Assembly (NCBI RefSeq): GCF_000427785.1
Contig: NZ_ATYR01000041.1
Location: forward strand, 371 to 39,380
Origin: Massilia alkalitolerans DSM 17462
Lineage (GTDB): Bacteria; Pseudomonadota; Gammaproteobacteria; Burkholderiales; Burkholderiaceae_D
Direction: 5' to 3'
Length of the DNA: 39,010 nt
Below the pieces are notes generated by a model. The model saw nothing but the letters and a program-made list of their open reading frames with translations. It was not told the DNA's origin and searched no databases. How positions within the stretch are numbered: the stretch's first letter is position 1; each line of letters starts with the position of its first letter. Both the position numbers and the translations under genes were made by a program. Below, one piece after another: positions 16,473-24,598 of this stretch.

Positions 16473-19359
16473 GGCCGTTATCCGTGCCGGGCAGCACGCG
16501 GTACCACTGCTGGCGCACCAGGCCGTCGAGCACCTGCCGGGCGCTCTGGTCCCAGGTCAGCCAGGGCATGCCGGTCGACTGCGGTGCCTTGCCCTCGCGC
16601 TGCAAGGCCAGCCATGCCTGGATCGCGTCGGCCAGGTCTTGCGGCGCCAGGCCGTCGAAGTAATAGGCGTGTTCTCCCGCCACTTCGCGGAACACCGGCA
16701 GGCTGCGCGCGATGATCGGGATGCCGTGCTGGGCCGCTTCGATCAGCGGCAGGCCGAAGCCTTCGCCTTCGGACGGCGACAGCAGTGCCGAGGAAGCGGC
16801 GTAGAGCTTGAGCAGCATCTCGTCCGAGATGCCGTTCATCCAGAACAGGCGCGTCGATTTTTCCGGATGCGCGGCCATGCGTTCGCACAGCTTTTCCATC
16901 ATCCAGCCCTGCTTGCCGACGACGACGAGGTTGACGTCCTCGCCGCGCTCCCACAGCAGCTCGAAGGCGTCCAGCGCCTGGGTGTGGCCCTTGCGCGGCT
17001 CCACGGTGCCGACCATGATGAAGCTGGGGCGCTGCGCCAGTGCGTCCAGCACCTGCGCGGCGTCTGGTGGCAGGCCGAAGCTGGGCGCGCTGGCATCGAT
17101 GTCGGCGCCCAGGTGGAAGTGGCCGAGCCGCAATGGCGCGCGGCGGGTCAGGCCCTGGCGCTCGATCCAGCCGGCCAGTTCGTCGGCCACGGCGCGCGAG
17201 ATGCACAGCACCCCGTCCGACACCTTGTGCACGGTGCGCAGGAAGTCGCCGAAGTACTGCTCGGTGCCGAAGGGGAAGACGTCCGGACGCAGCATCGGCA
17301 GGATGTCGAACACCACGAAATAGATGCCGATGCCGCGCGCGCGCATCGCCTGCAGCAGGCTCTCGTTCTGCGAGGTGCCGTTGGTGAACAGGTCGAGGCC
17401 GAAGAAGATGTCGCCGGGACGCAGGTCGACCGGGGCGTCTTCCAGCAGCAGGCTGGTCTCGCCTACCATGTTCAGGCCGAACTGGCGCGCGTACTGGTAG
17501 CTGCGGTTGCCGCCGTGCGAATACACCGGCTCGACCCGGAAGCCAGGCGGCGGATCGGCGATCATCGACAGGAGGATGCTGCGCACCACGCGCTGGATGC
17601 CGGTCTTGAGATCGGACTGCACCACGGCGGAGACGTCCACCAGCAGCTGGCGCGGCGCCGTGGGCGCATGGTTGAAGGCGATGGCCGACGCCAGCGCCGG
17701 TAGCTCGGCGTCCGGGCATTGCGGCGCGCAAGCCCGTACCAGCTTGCGGTAGGCGGCCTGCGGGCTGCGCTGTGCGAACTCTTCGATGGCGGCGAAGTAC
17801 AGCTTGCCGACGTGGGCGGGCGCATGCTCGCGTTCCATGTGGGCCAGGGCGCGTTCCGAGAAGCCGGCGCGCAGCTTCGCATCGCCGTGCAGGCGCGCCA
17901 GCGCATCGGCCAGCTCCGATGTCTCGAAGCCATCCTGCAGCTTCAGCAGCAGCGCGTCGCTGATCGAAGCGGTCGAGCCGTGGGCGTTGACGATGGTCGG
18001 GATACCGTACAGCAGGCAGTCGAGCACCGAGGCCGATGTCTCGCCGCGGGTCGAGGCGCGCAGCTGTACTGCGCAGTCGCTGGCGGCGAGGTAGTCGGCA
18101 TAGGTGGCGGCATCGACGAAGCCGGCAATCCGGATGCGGCCGGCGGCTTCGCTGGCGGCGATCTTGCGCAGCAGGCCAGCGCCGTACAGGCCGGGGTCGT
18201 TCTCGCCGACGAAGACCAGGCGGCAGCGCGGGTCGTGCGCCAGTGGCGAGGCGAGATACGCGTCGAGCAGCTCTTCATTGAGCTTGGTGCGGCCCAGCAT
18301 GCCGAAGGTGGTGACGAGGTAGTCGCCGTCCTGGACGCCCAGGCGCGCACGCGCCGCCGCGCGCGCGGCCGGCGTGGCCGAGTCCTCGGGACGGCCGCGC
18401 AGCAGCGGGATGGTGTGCCAGCTTCGTGCCGCGTCCGCGCCGTACCACTCAGTTGCCAGTTCCTTGGAAAAATCGGAGTGGACGATCACGCCGGTGGCGT
18501 TGTCGAGCACGCCCTTGTTGAGCGGGTACTTCCAGATCGATGGGTTGCGGCCTTCCCTGCGATGGCTGAGCAGGCCCGTGTAGCCGTGCGATTCGTACAG
18601 CGCCTTGATGAAACCCTGCGGCAGGTAGGCTTCGCGTTCCAGGTTGTCGAGCACGCCCGACAGGAAGAAGTCGTGCAGCACCACGATGCCCGGCACCTCG
18701 CGGATCAGCTCGAACATGTGCTGGTGCGCGTGCGAATTGCCGACGTGGTAGACCACACGCTCGAAACCATGCGCATGGGCGCGCAGCCAGTCGGGGCCGT
18801 GCAGCGGGAAACCGTCCAGGCGCGCGTCGAGCACCGTGTCCTGGTCGACGACCAGGGTGATGTCGTAGTACTGCGCAAGGATCGGCACCAGCTCGGCGCT
18901 GTAGTCGGCGATGCCGGATTTGACCGGCGGCAGCGGCGAGACGTAGGCCAGCTTCGGACGGCTGGTCCCGGCACGGGTGCTGCGTTCGGCGGCGGTGGCG
19001 TCCAGTTCGACCAGCAGGGCGGCTGCGTCGAGCCCTTGCGGCGCACGGTAGAGCACCGGGAAGGGCAGGGGCGCCACGCTGCGCTCGGCCGCGCGCGGCA
19101 CCAGCACCACGTCGGGCGACAGGCTGGCCAGCGCATGTTCGCGCAGGGCCGGCTGCAGGCGCGCGTTACCTGTCAGGTCGAGCGCACGCACGCGGCCCGG
19201 GAAGCCCAGGCGCAGGTCTTCGAGCAGGCCAGGCTGGTCCAGGGGCGCGGCGATCCACAGCTCGCGTGTGCCGGCGGCAGCGGCAAGCGCCTGAGCAATG
19301 TTCAACGCGGCCGGCTCGATGCCGTCCCGCGCGTGGAGAAAGTCGATGACGATACGCAT
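16465..19359 (-). CDS. Double GT-B (family 4) glycosyltransferase
   Basis: A 964-residue cytoplasmic protein with two glycosyltransferase units in one chain. Unit 1 (about 135-520) starts with YVSPLPPVKSGIADYSAE, has VVLHDFFLSG, FGMLGRTKLNEELLDAY and a donor-site region ending in ETSASVLDCLLYGIPTIV. Unit 2 (about 570-955) starts at LLVDVSAVVQSDLKTGIQRVVR, then MVGTVEPRKGH, and the donor-site ExxxxxE in SEGEGFGLPLIEAAQHGIPII. Such fused enzymes usually add two sugars in turn during glycan backbone synthesis and appear in Wzm/Wzt-type O-antigen clusters. The ATG at 19359 opens a short Rossmann-like domain. It ends inside the start of the next gene by eight bases. Confidence 0.92.
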   Translation of the reverse strand: MRIVIDFLHARDGIEPAALNIAQALAAAAGTRELWIAAPLDQPGLLEDLRLGFPGRVRALDLTGNARLQPALREHALASLSPDVVLVPRAAERSVAPLPFPVLYRAPQGLDAAALLVELDATAAERSTRAGTSRPKLAYVSPLPPVKSGIADYSAELVPILAQYYDITLVVDQDTVLDARLDGFPLHGPDWLRAHAHGFERVVYHVGNSHAHQHMFELIREVPGIVVLHDFFLSGVLDNLEREAYLPQGFIKALYESHGYTGLLSHRREGRNPSIWKYPLNKGVLDNATGVIVHSDFSKELATEWYGADAARSWHTIPLLRGRPEDSATPAARAAARARLGVQDGDYLVTTFGMLGRTKLNEELLDAYLASPLAHDPRCRLVFVGENDPGLYGAGLLRKIAASEAAGRIRIAGFVDAATYADYLAASDCAVQLRASTRGETSASVLDCLLYGIPTIVNAHGSTASISDALLLKLQDGFETSELADALARLHGDAKLRAGFSERALAHMEREHAPAHVGKLYFAAIEEFAQRSPQAAYRKLVRACAPQCPDAELPALASAIAFNHAPTAPRQLLVDVSAVVQSDLKTGIQRVVRSILLSMIADPPPGFRVEPVYSHGGNRSYQYARQFGLNMVGETSLLLEDAPVDLRPGDIFFGLDLFTNGTSQNESLLQAMRARGIGIYFVVFDILPMLRPDVFPFGTEQYFGDFLRTVHKVSDGVLCISRAVADELAGWIERQGLTRRAPLRLGHFHLGADIDASAPSFGLPPDAAQVLDALAQRPSFIMVGTVEPRKGHTQALDAFELLWERGEDVNLVVVGKQGWMMEKLCERMAAHPEKSTRLFWMNGISDEMLLKLYAASSALLSPSEGEGFGLPLIEAAQHGIPIIARSLPVFREVAGEHAYYFDGLAPQDLADAIQAWLALQREGKAPQSTGMPWLTWDQSARQVLDGLVRQQWYRVLPGTDNGHA

Positions 19360-19364
19360 ATCTT

Positions 19365-20708
19365 TTATTGTCCTGCCCGGTTTCCAGCCTGGCCGCGGGC
19401 GCGCTGCAGGTCGCCCAGCACCGCGCGCACCGAGACCGGCAAGCCCTTGAGTTCTTCGGGGACCGCCGCGGCGCCAGGGGCCGCCGGCTCCGGTGCGGCC
19501 TGCTTGATGGCGGCGAGCGAGCTGCTGACCTTCTGGCCGAGCGCGGGGTAGCGCAGCAGCACCGGGATCAGGAGGCGGCGCATGCGCTCATTTTTGGTCA
19601 CCCGGGTGACGACGCGGCGCGCCAGGCCGGGACGGCGCAGCGCACGCACCACGCGCCCAAGCGCGCGTAGCGGCGCGGTGATCTTCCACGAGGTGCTGGC
19701 ATAGGTGGCGGTCAGGCGCGCTTCCATGTCCTGCGCCCACACGGTCAGGTGGTGGCCGCTCAGCTGCGATGCGGCCAGCGCATCCTGCAGCGCCAGGATC
19801 TGGGCGTCGGCGTCGCGCTTTTGCTGCTCGGCCTGTTCCGCGAGCGCGGATGCGTGGTGCAGCTCCGCCAGCGCCTGCTGGTGCGCCTGCTGCGCCAGCA
19901 TCGCGGCCTGGTGGGCCTGTTCCATCGAACGTGCCGCGCGCTCCGAGATGTCGCGCGCTTCCTGCTCGGATGCCTTGAGCGCCGTCGAGAGCCGTTTGGC
20001 GGCGGCCCAGGACTTGTCGAGGTGGTGCGAGATGTAGTCGTCGAACACGTTCGGCTGGATGCCGAAGTGCTGCGCCAGTTCGCTGTGTTCTTCCGCCACG
20101 TAGTAGCGGTTCAGGCCATCGAACCACACGAAGCGGTAGCGCTGGCTGGTCACCATGTGCTCCCAGGAGGCGTGGTTGGTCTCGCGGCTGTTCGGCAGCG
20201 TGGCCTCGATCACCAGCACCCAGGGACGCCAGCGTGCGAAATCCATCCCCTTCAGCACTTCGCCCTCGAAGCCTTCGACGTCGATCTTCAGGAAGTGGAC
20301 TTGCCGGCCCTGCACGTATTCTTCGCACACCGAGGCCAGGGTGCGCACCGGCACGCTCAGCTCGACCACCTGGTGGCCTTCCGAACGGTGCAGCTCGGCC
20401 ACCGCCTGGTCGGGCGAGGCCCAGCCGCGCACCTGGGGCGTGTCGTACAGGGTCAGTTCGCCATTCTCGCTGCCGGCGGCGATCGCCAGGTTGACGTCGC
20501 CCGGGCGCTGCTCGAGGAAGGCCTGGTGGAAGGAGGGCAGCGGCTCGATGCTGATGCCGCGCCAGCCGGCATCGTAGAAGGCCTTGGTGACCGAATGCTC
20601 TTCGGGATCGTTGGCGCCGACGTCGATGTAGAAGCCGTTCTCGACCTGTCCGAGCGCGCGCCACAGCAGCACGTCCTCGGCGTTCTGGGAGTAGGAAATG
20701 AAACTCAT
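19365..20708 (-). CDS. FkbM family methyltransferase with coiled-coil extension
   Basis: A 447-residue protein. Residues 1-235 are a SAM-dependent FkbM methyltransferase: SQNAEDVLLWRAL, the SAM loop FYIDVGANDPEEHSVT at 26-41, ISIEPLPSFHQAF, and FLKIDVEGFEGEVLKGMDF. FkbM proteins O-methylate sugars or other small molecules. From about 240 to 340 an Ala/Gln/Glu-rich helix follows (SEQEARDISERAARSMEQAHQAA and repeats), likely a coiled coil, then a basic tail that contains YASTSWKITAPLRALGRV, a motif also seen near glycosyltransferase ends. In O-antigen systems coiled-coil methyltransferases can set chain length by end-capping, so this is a possible chain terminator. ATGA at 20708-20705 overlaps the Wzt stop. 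Confidence 0.9.
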   Translation of the reverse strand: MSFISYSQNAEDVLLWRALGQVENGFYIDVGANDPEEHSVTKAFYDAGWRGISIEPLPSFHQAFLEQRPGDVNLAIAAGSENGELTLYDTPQVRGWASPDQAVAELHRSEGHQVVELSVPVRTLASVCEEYVQGRQVHFLKIDVEGFEGEVLKGMDFARWRPWVLVIEATLPNSRETNHASWEHMVTSQRYRFVWFDGLNRYYVAEEHSELAQHFGIQPNVFDDYISHHLDKSWAAAKRLSTALKASEQEARDISERAARSMEQAHQAAMLAQQAHQQALAELHHASALAEQAEQQKRDADAQILALQDALAASQLSGHHLTVWAQDMEARLTATYASTSWKITAPLRALGRVVRALRRPGLARRVVTRVTKNERMRRLLIPVLLRYPALGQKVSSSLAAIKQAAPEPAAPGAAAVPEELKGLPVSVRAVLGDLQRARGQAGNRAGQ

Positions 20709-21940
20709 GTGCTCAATGGGGAACGTTGGATATCGACGGCCGGGTCGAGCCAGGCCGAGCCCTCGAAGTGGGGGCGGCGCATGTTCATCACGGTGAACAC
20801 CAGCGCCAGGTCGCGCCATTCGTAGTTGTTCACCAGGTGGGTCTCGGTGCTGACGATCGCGGTCGCCACCGAATAGGTGCCGGGGCCGAGGTTCATCGGG
20901 AAGGCGAAGCGGTAGCTCACTTCCTCCCCTGGCGCGACGTCCTCGAGCGGCAGCCCCTTGAGGTGGGTATTGGTGCCGTACATCGGCTGGCCGAGGCGGT
21001 CCTTGATCATGTAGCCGAGCACCATGCGCGGGATCGGGGCCTTGACCTTCACCTTGACCTCGAGCGTCACGGCCGCGCCGACGTCGACCACTTCGACGCG
21101 CTCACCCAGCTCGTCGCGCAGGGCGATGTCGCTGACCGTAGCCTCGCCGGTGCCCGAGATGGTCTGGACCTTGCCGTCGCCGGTCTCGTTCAGGCGCACC
21201 GTATCGTTCTCGCGCTCCGCGATCATGGCATTGTAATAATCCATGATCTCTTCCGGCTTGCCCTGTTTCGCCAGGCGGCCGCCGTCGAGCAGGATGGCGC
21301 GGTCGCACACCGACTGGATCGCCTGCTTGTCGTGCGACACCAGCAGCAGGGTGGTGCCCTCCTTGCGGAACTGGCGGATGCGGTCGAAGGACTTGTGCTG
21401 GAAGTAGGCGTCGCCCACCGACAGCGCTTCGTCGACGATCAGGATGTCGGGGCGCCGCGCCGTCGCGACCGAGAAGGCCACGCGCATCTGCATGCCGCTC
21501 GAGTAAACGCGCACCGGCTGGTCCATGTAGTCGCCGATGTCGGCGAAGGCCTCGATCTGCGGCATCAGCGCGCCGATCTCGTCCACCGTCATGCCCAGCA
21601 GCTGGCCGGCCATGTAGACGTTCTGGCGGCCAGTGAAATCCGGGTGGAAGCCCATGCCCAGTTCCAGCAGGGCGGCTACGCGGCCTTCCATCCAGACGCT
21701 GCCGGTGGTCGGCTGGGTGGTGCCGGTGATGAGCTTCAATAGCGTGCTCTTGCCCGCGCCGTTGATGCCGATCAGGCCCACGGCCTCGCCCGGCGAGACC
21801 TGGAAGTTGATGTCAGTGAGCACCCACTTGAGCTTGTGGCGCGGGCCGCGCAGCGGCAGCAGCCATTCGCCCAGGCGCGACCAGCGCGTGGGGTACTGCT
21901 TGTAGGCCTTGCCCAGGTTTTGAACGACGATGCTGCCCAT
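20705..21940 (-). CDS. wzt: ABC transporter ATPase for glycan export, Wzt type with C-terminal domain
   Basis: A 411-residue ATPase that powers export of a lipid-linked polysaccharide through the Wzm channel. Walker A GINGAGKST is at 58-66, the signature YSSGMQMR at about 146, and Walker B DILIVDEALSVGDAYF follows, then LLVSHD. The first part has the polysaccharide-exporter start (LGKAYKQYPTRWSRLGEWLL). After about residue 250 comes a beta-sandwich domain (VTLEVKVKVKAPIPRMVLGYMI ... PMNLGPGTYSVATAIV) as in Wzt proteins that recognise a capped or modified glycan end. That fits the FkbM methyltransferase just downstream. The TGATG junction with the permease stop couples translation. Confidence 0.93.
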   Translation of the reverse strand: MGSIVVQNLGKAYKQYPTRWSRLGEWLLPLRGPRHKLKWVLTDINFQVSPGEAVGLIGINGAGKSTLLKLITGTTQPTTGSVWMEGRVAALLELGMGFHPDFTGRQNVYMAGQLLGMTVDEIGALMPQIEAFADIGDYMDQPVRVYSSGMQMRVAFSVATARRPDILIVDEALSVGDAYFQHKSFDRIRQFRKEGTTLLLVSHDKQAIQSVCDRAILLDGGRLAKQGKPEEIMDYYNAMIAERENDTVRLNETGDGKVQTISGTGEATVSDIALRDELGERVEVVDVGAAVTLEVKVKVKAPIPRMVLGYMIKDRLGQPMYGTNTHLKGLPLEDVAPGEEVSYRFAFPMNLGPGTYSVATAIVSTETHLVNNYEWRDLALVFTVMNMRRPHFEGSAWLDPAVDIQRSPLST

Positions 21941-22740
21941 CAGAGTTCATCCACCATTTCGCCGGAGCGCTTGCGGAACAGGCGCAGGCCCAGGATGCAC
22001 AGCAGCAGCGCCAGCAAGGCTGCCGGAATCAGCGAGTTCCAGTCGGGCAGGCGGCCTTCGACCAGGATCGCCTGGTGCGCCCCCACCACGGCCGCCATCG
22101 GGTTGTAGACCAGGATCGGCTGCGCCGCTTCCGGCAGGATCGAGGCCGGGTAGACGATCGGCGTGAGCCAGAACCAGAACTGCATCGCAATGGTGACGAA
22201 CTGGCCGACGTCGCGGAAGAACACGTTCAGGATGCCGCTCACCATGCCCAGGCCGATGGCCAGCAGGATCTGCAGCAGCAGCACCGGGATGATGGCGAAG
22301 AACACGGCCCCCGGGAAATTGCCCGAGGCGAGCAGGTAGACCAAGAACAGGCCGAAGATGACACCGAAGTTCACCAGGGCGTTGAGCACGACGATAATCG
22401 GCAGGCAGATGCGCGGGAAGCTGATCTTCTTGAGCAGGTTGGCCTGCTCGAGGAACATGTTCTGCCCGCGCGCGATGATCTCGGCGAACAGGCCCCAGGT
22501 CAGGACGCCGGCGCACAGGTAGATGGAATAGGCGGCGCCGGAGGCGTTGCCCGGCAGCTTGGCACGCATGACCTCGGAAAAGATCACGGTGTACACGAGG
22601 ATCATGGCGAGCGGGCTGAGCACCGACCAGACGGCGCCCAGCATCGCGTTCACGTATTTCGACTGGAATTCGCGCTTGACGCTGCCCAGCACGAAACCGC
22701 GGTAGGCCCACAGGCCGCGCAGCATCAGTGGAGAAATCAT
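21940..22740 (-). CDS. wzm: ABC transporter permease for glycan export, Wzm type
   Basis: A 266-residue inner-membrane permease with six helices, of the ABC-2 type. The N-terminus has the family signature KREFQSKYVNAMLGAVWSVLSPLAMILVYTVIF, and WFWLTPIVYPASILPE lies before the fifth helix. It forms the channel for Wzt-driven export of a polysaccharide across the inner membrane. It is the first gene of the nine-gene operon that runs to 8944, in which all but one of the junctions overlap (the double transferase starts 5 bases after... the FkbM gene end is 5 bases from it). A promoter-like region and a 16-base palindrome lie upstream. Confidence 0.94.
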   Translation of the reverse strand: MISPLMLRGLWAYRGFVLGSVKREFQSKYVNAMLGAVWSVLSPLAMILVYTVIFSEVMRAKLPGNASGAAYSIYLCAGVLTWGLFAEIIARGQNMFLEQANLLKKISFPRICLPIIVVLNALVNFGVIFGLFLVYLLASGNFPGAVFFAIIPVLLLQILLAIGLGMVSGILNVFFRDVGQFVTIAMQFWFWLTPIVYPASILPEAAQPILVYNPMAAVVGAHQAILVEGRLPDWNSLIPAALLALLLCILGLRLFRKRSGEMVDEL

Positions 22741-22822
22741 GGGGCGGACCGCTCTGGCAGCGCCCCAATCGGGTACGTCAATGTGAGTTGCATAAGGATT
22801 GGCTGAGCCGGATGAGCCGAAA

Positions 22823-22866
22823 ATTATACTTCATCCAATCGCCAATCCATTGTTACAGATGTAACA
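22823..22866 (-). promoter_or_regulatory. Promoter region of the glycan operon with a TGTTACA palindrome
   Basis: On the minus strand TATAAT is at 22828-22823, a full -10 match, giving a start near 22816 and a leader of about 75 bases. The -35 (expected near 22851-22846) is poor. Just upstream, TGTTACA-GA-TGTAACA (22851-22866, plus-strand reading) is a palindrome with 7-base arms that touches the -35 region. A weak -35 and an adjacent palindrome suggest an activator site, though a repressor is possible. The regulator is unknown; the site is not a CRP box. Nothing else is seen in 22741-22909. Confidence 0.55.
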
Positions 22867-22909
22867 CCTTGTCTAAAATCAACTCAATTTGTCATGGTTT
22901 GGCGCGTGT

Positions 22910-23227
22910 TCAGCTACCCAGGTTGGTAAAAATCCCGACAGCCATCTCTGCCCAGCAATACAGGAAGCCCAGGCCGATCAGGCCGGCAGCGATCACGCGG
23001 CTTTTCGTGCTGCGGATGTTACGCAGTGCAACGCTGAGAACCAGGCCGGTGAGCGCCAGCAGGATGCCGGCGGCGACGAAGTCGAAGCCGGTCCAGTTCA
23101 CCTCGGTGGTGAACTGCATGGCGACGAGCGGGATCATCAGGATGGCCGCCGTCACCAGGGCCACGGTCAGCAGGCTCTTGCCCAGGCCGGGTTTGACTTC
23201 CATGCCCTTGCCGGTCATCGTGCTCAT
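22910..23227 (-). CDS. Small membrane protein, function unknown
   Basis: A 105-residue protein with three hydrophobic helices at about 18-36, 47-66 and 78-98. I do not recognise a named family. The start at ATG 23227 is well supported by AGGAGA seven bases before it. It lies downstream of the CRP-type gene and upstream of the glycan operon on the same strand, but with gaps of 155 and 169 bases, so it is probably its own unit. Confidence 0.75.
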   Translation of the reverse strand: MSTMTGKGMEVKPGLGKSLLTVALVTAAILMIPLVAMQFTTEVNWTGFDFVAAGILLALTGLVLSVALRNIRSTKSRVIAAGLIGLGFLYCWAEMAVGIFTNLGS

Positions 23228-23283
23228 TATCGTCTCCTGAACAACAGTGTAATGACGTTAATGTAGCACGCGACGCCCGTAGG

Positions 23284-23335
23284 GTGGGCGGCTCCACCAG
23301 GCGATGTGAACACTCGGGGTGCTTGCGCCGCCCAC
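23284..23335. repeat. Intergenic inverted repeat, REP-like
   Basis: GTGGGCGGC (23284-23292) pairs exactly with GCCGCCCAC (23327-23335) around 34 bases. The motif pair GGGTGGGCG ... GCCCACGCG is of a kind scattered between genes in many proteobacterial genomes, by recollection. It lies after the CRP-type gene and may also serve as a transcription or RNA stability element. Confidence 0.4.
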
Positions 23336-23382
23336 GCGTTCAAACCAGGCCAATGCCGCCCGTGCGCCGGGTCAAGGAATGC

Positions 23383-24141
23383 TCACGACCCCTGCACCAG
23401 CTTCTGCAAGGCCTCCGGCTTCACGATGATCAAGCGATGCGCATCCTTCTGCACGATCCCCTGCTGCGCCAGCGCCGTCAGCGCCCGCGTCACGGTCTCG
23501 CGGCTGGTGTTGATCATGTTGGCGATGTCCTGGTGGGTCGGCAGGTTCTCGACCACGGCAGGGACGCCCGGTTCGTCCTGCTTGTTCTTCTGCATCAGCA
23601 CCAGGTAGGTGTAGATGCGCTTGGCGGTATTGTTAATACTCAGCAGCGAGCGGAATTCCGAATCGCGCTGGATCTTCTGGGCCAGGTGCTTGAGCATCTG
23701 GTTCGCCACCGAAGGCGAATGCGAGAACAGGTGCATGGCGGTGGCGGCAGGCAGGAAGGCCACCAGCACGTCCGACATCGCCACCACCGAGGCCGAGCGG
23801 GTCGAATTATTGATCAGGGCAATCTCGCCGAAAAAGTCGCCCGGCGCCAGCATGCGCAGGCCGATCGAGCGACCGTCTTCGGTCACGTCGATGACCTGCA
23901 GCTGGCCCGACAGCAGGAACAGCAGGCCGTCGCCATGGCCGCCTTTCTGCAGCACGATTTCACGCTTTTTGTAATGGCGGAAGCGCAGGTCCTGCTTGAC
24001 CCGGATGAGCTCTTCGTCGGACAGGCCGGCCAGCAGTGGAATCTTGCGCAGGTGAATCTGGATCTGGCGCTCTTCCGGCGCGGGGGAATCGTTCTCGGCA
24101 GCAGTACGGCGGGCGGGCAGGGGTTTGGCGGTCGCGTTCAT
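23383..24141 (-). CDS. CRP/FNR family transcription regulator, CRP-type by key residues
   Basis: A 252-residue regulator with a cyclic-nucleotide-binding domain (about 33-150) and a winged helix-turn-helix (about 175-245). The phosphate-binding cassette reads FFGEIALINNSTRSASV, keeping Glu106, Arg115 and Ser116, the residues that hold cAMP in E. coli CRP. There is no FNR-type N-terminal cysteine cluster. The recognition helix is SRETVTRAL, with Arg214, Glu215 and Arg219 matching the CRP residues that read TGTGA. This predicts binding to TGTGA-N6-TCACA, and three such boxes lie at 29096, 30740 and 32959. It starts 12 bases after the VanZ-like gene and is likely co-transcribed with it. Whether it is the main CRP of the cell or a second copy cannot be told here. 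Confidence 0.9.
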   Translation of the reverse strand: MNATAKPLPARRTAAENDSPAPEERQIQIHLRKIPLLAGLSDEELIRVKQDLRFRHYKKREIVLQKGGHGDGLLFLLSGQLQVIDVTEDGRSIGLRMLAPGDFFGEIALINNSTRSASVVAMSDVLVAFLPAATAMHLFSHSPSVANQMLKHLAQKIQRDSEFRSLLSINNTAKRIYTYLVLMQKNKQDEPGVPAVVENLPTHQDIANMINTSRETVTRALTALAQQGIVQKDAHRLIIVKPEALQKLVQGS

Positions 24142-24153
24142 GTTGCGTTCTGG

Positions 24154-24489
24154 TCAAGCTTGGAAGAAGGTCACGTAGAGTTGGGCCGCAGCGGCCGCGA
24201 AGACCGTGCCGGCAGTATTGGCGGCGATGTCGCGCCAGCAGAAACGGCGGTCCGGCACCAGGCTCTGCAGGCATTCGATCAGCCAGCCCGCGATAAGCAG
24301 GCCCAGCAGCCAGAAAAGGGCCTCGACATGGCTCTCGGCGATGCGCAGCGCCAGCATGGCCAGCACGGCGAAGCTGGCGAAGTGGAGGAATTTATCGTTC
24401 GGTAAAGGTGGCAACCAGCGGTTCGGCACCAGGCAGCCCGCGCACACGGCGCTCGCGACCACGCCCAACAACACCATATCTCCCACCAC
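24154..24489 (-). CDS. VanZ-like small membrane protein
   Basis: A 111-residue protein with about four helices and the VanZ-type pattern LPNDKFLHFASFAVLAML ... ECLQSLVPDRRFCWRDIAANTAGT. VanZ-like proteins are common near exopolysaccharide loci, but their function is mostly unknown. The start is uncertain: GTG 24489 and GTG 24486 come first, with GGAAAGG upstream, and ATG 24477 is an alternative. The next gene, the CRP-type regulator, follows after 12 bases. The 109-base gap on its 5' side has a weak -10-like TATAGA on the minus strand and no gene. Confidence 0.85.
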   Translation of the reverse strand: MVGDMVLLGVVASAVCAGCLVPNRWLPPLPNDKFLHFASFAVLAMLALRIAESHVEALFWLLGLLIAGWLIECLQSLVPDRRFCWRDIAANTAGTVFAAAAAQLYVTFFQA

Positions 24490-24598
24490 GATCCAAGGGC
24501 CTTTCCAGAATTCCCGACAAACGTGATTCTATACGGTCGAGCCTGCTTAGGGTGGGTTTCGGAACGGCAAGGGGGCGGGCCGGCTGATGTGGGAATTT

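Noticed and set aside
22851..22866. CRP box at the glycan operon promoter
   Set aside because: TGTTACA-N2-TGTAACA differs from TGTGA-N6-TCACA in both half site and spacing, so it should belong to another regulator.
22823..22866. Sigma-54 promoter before the glycan operon
   Set aside because: No TGGCA-type and TGC elements with the -24/-12 spacing are visible; a full TATAAT is present instead.
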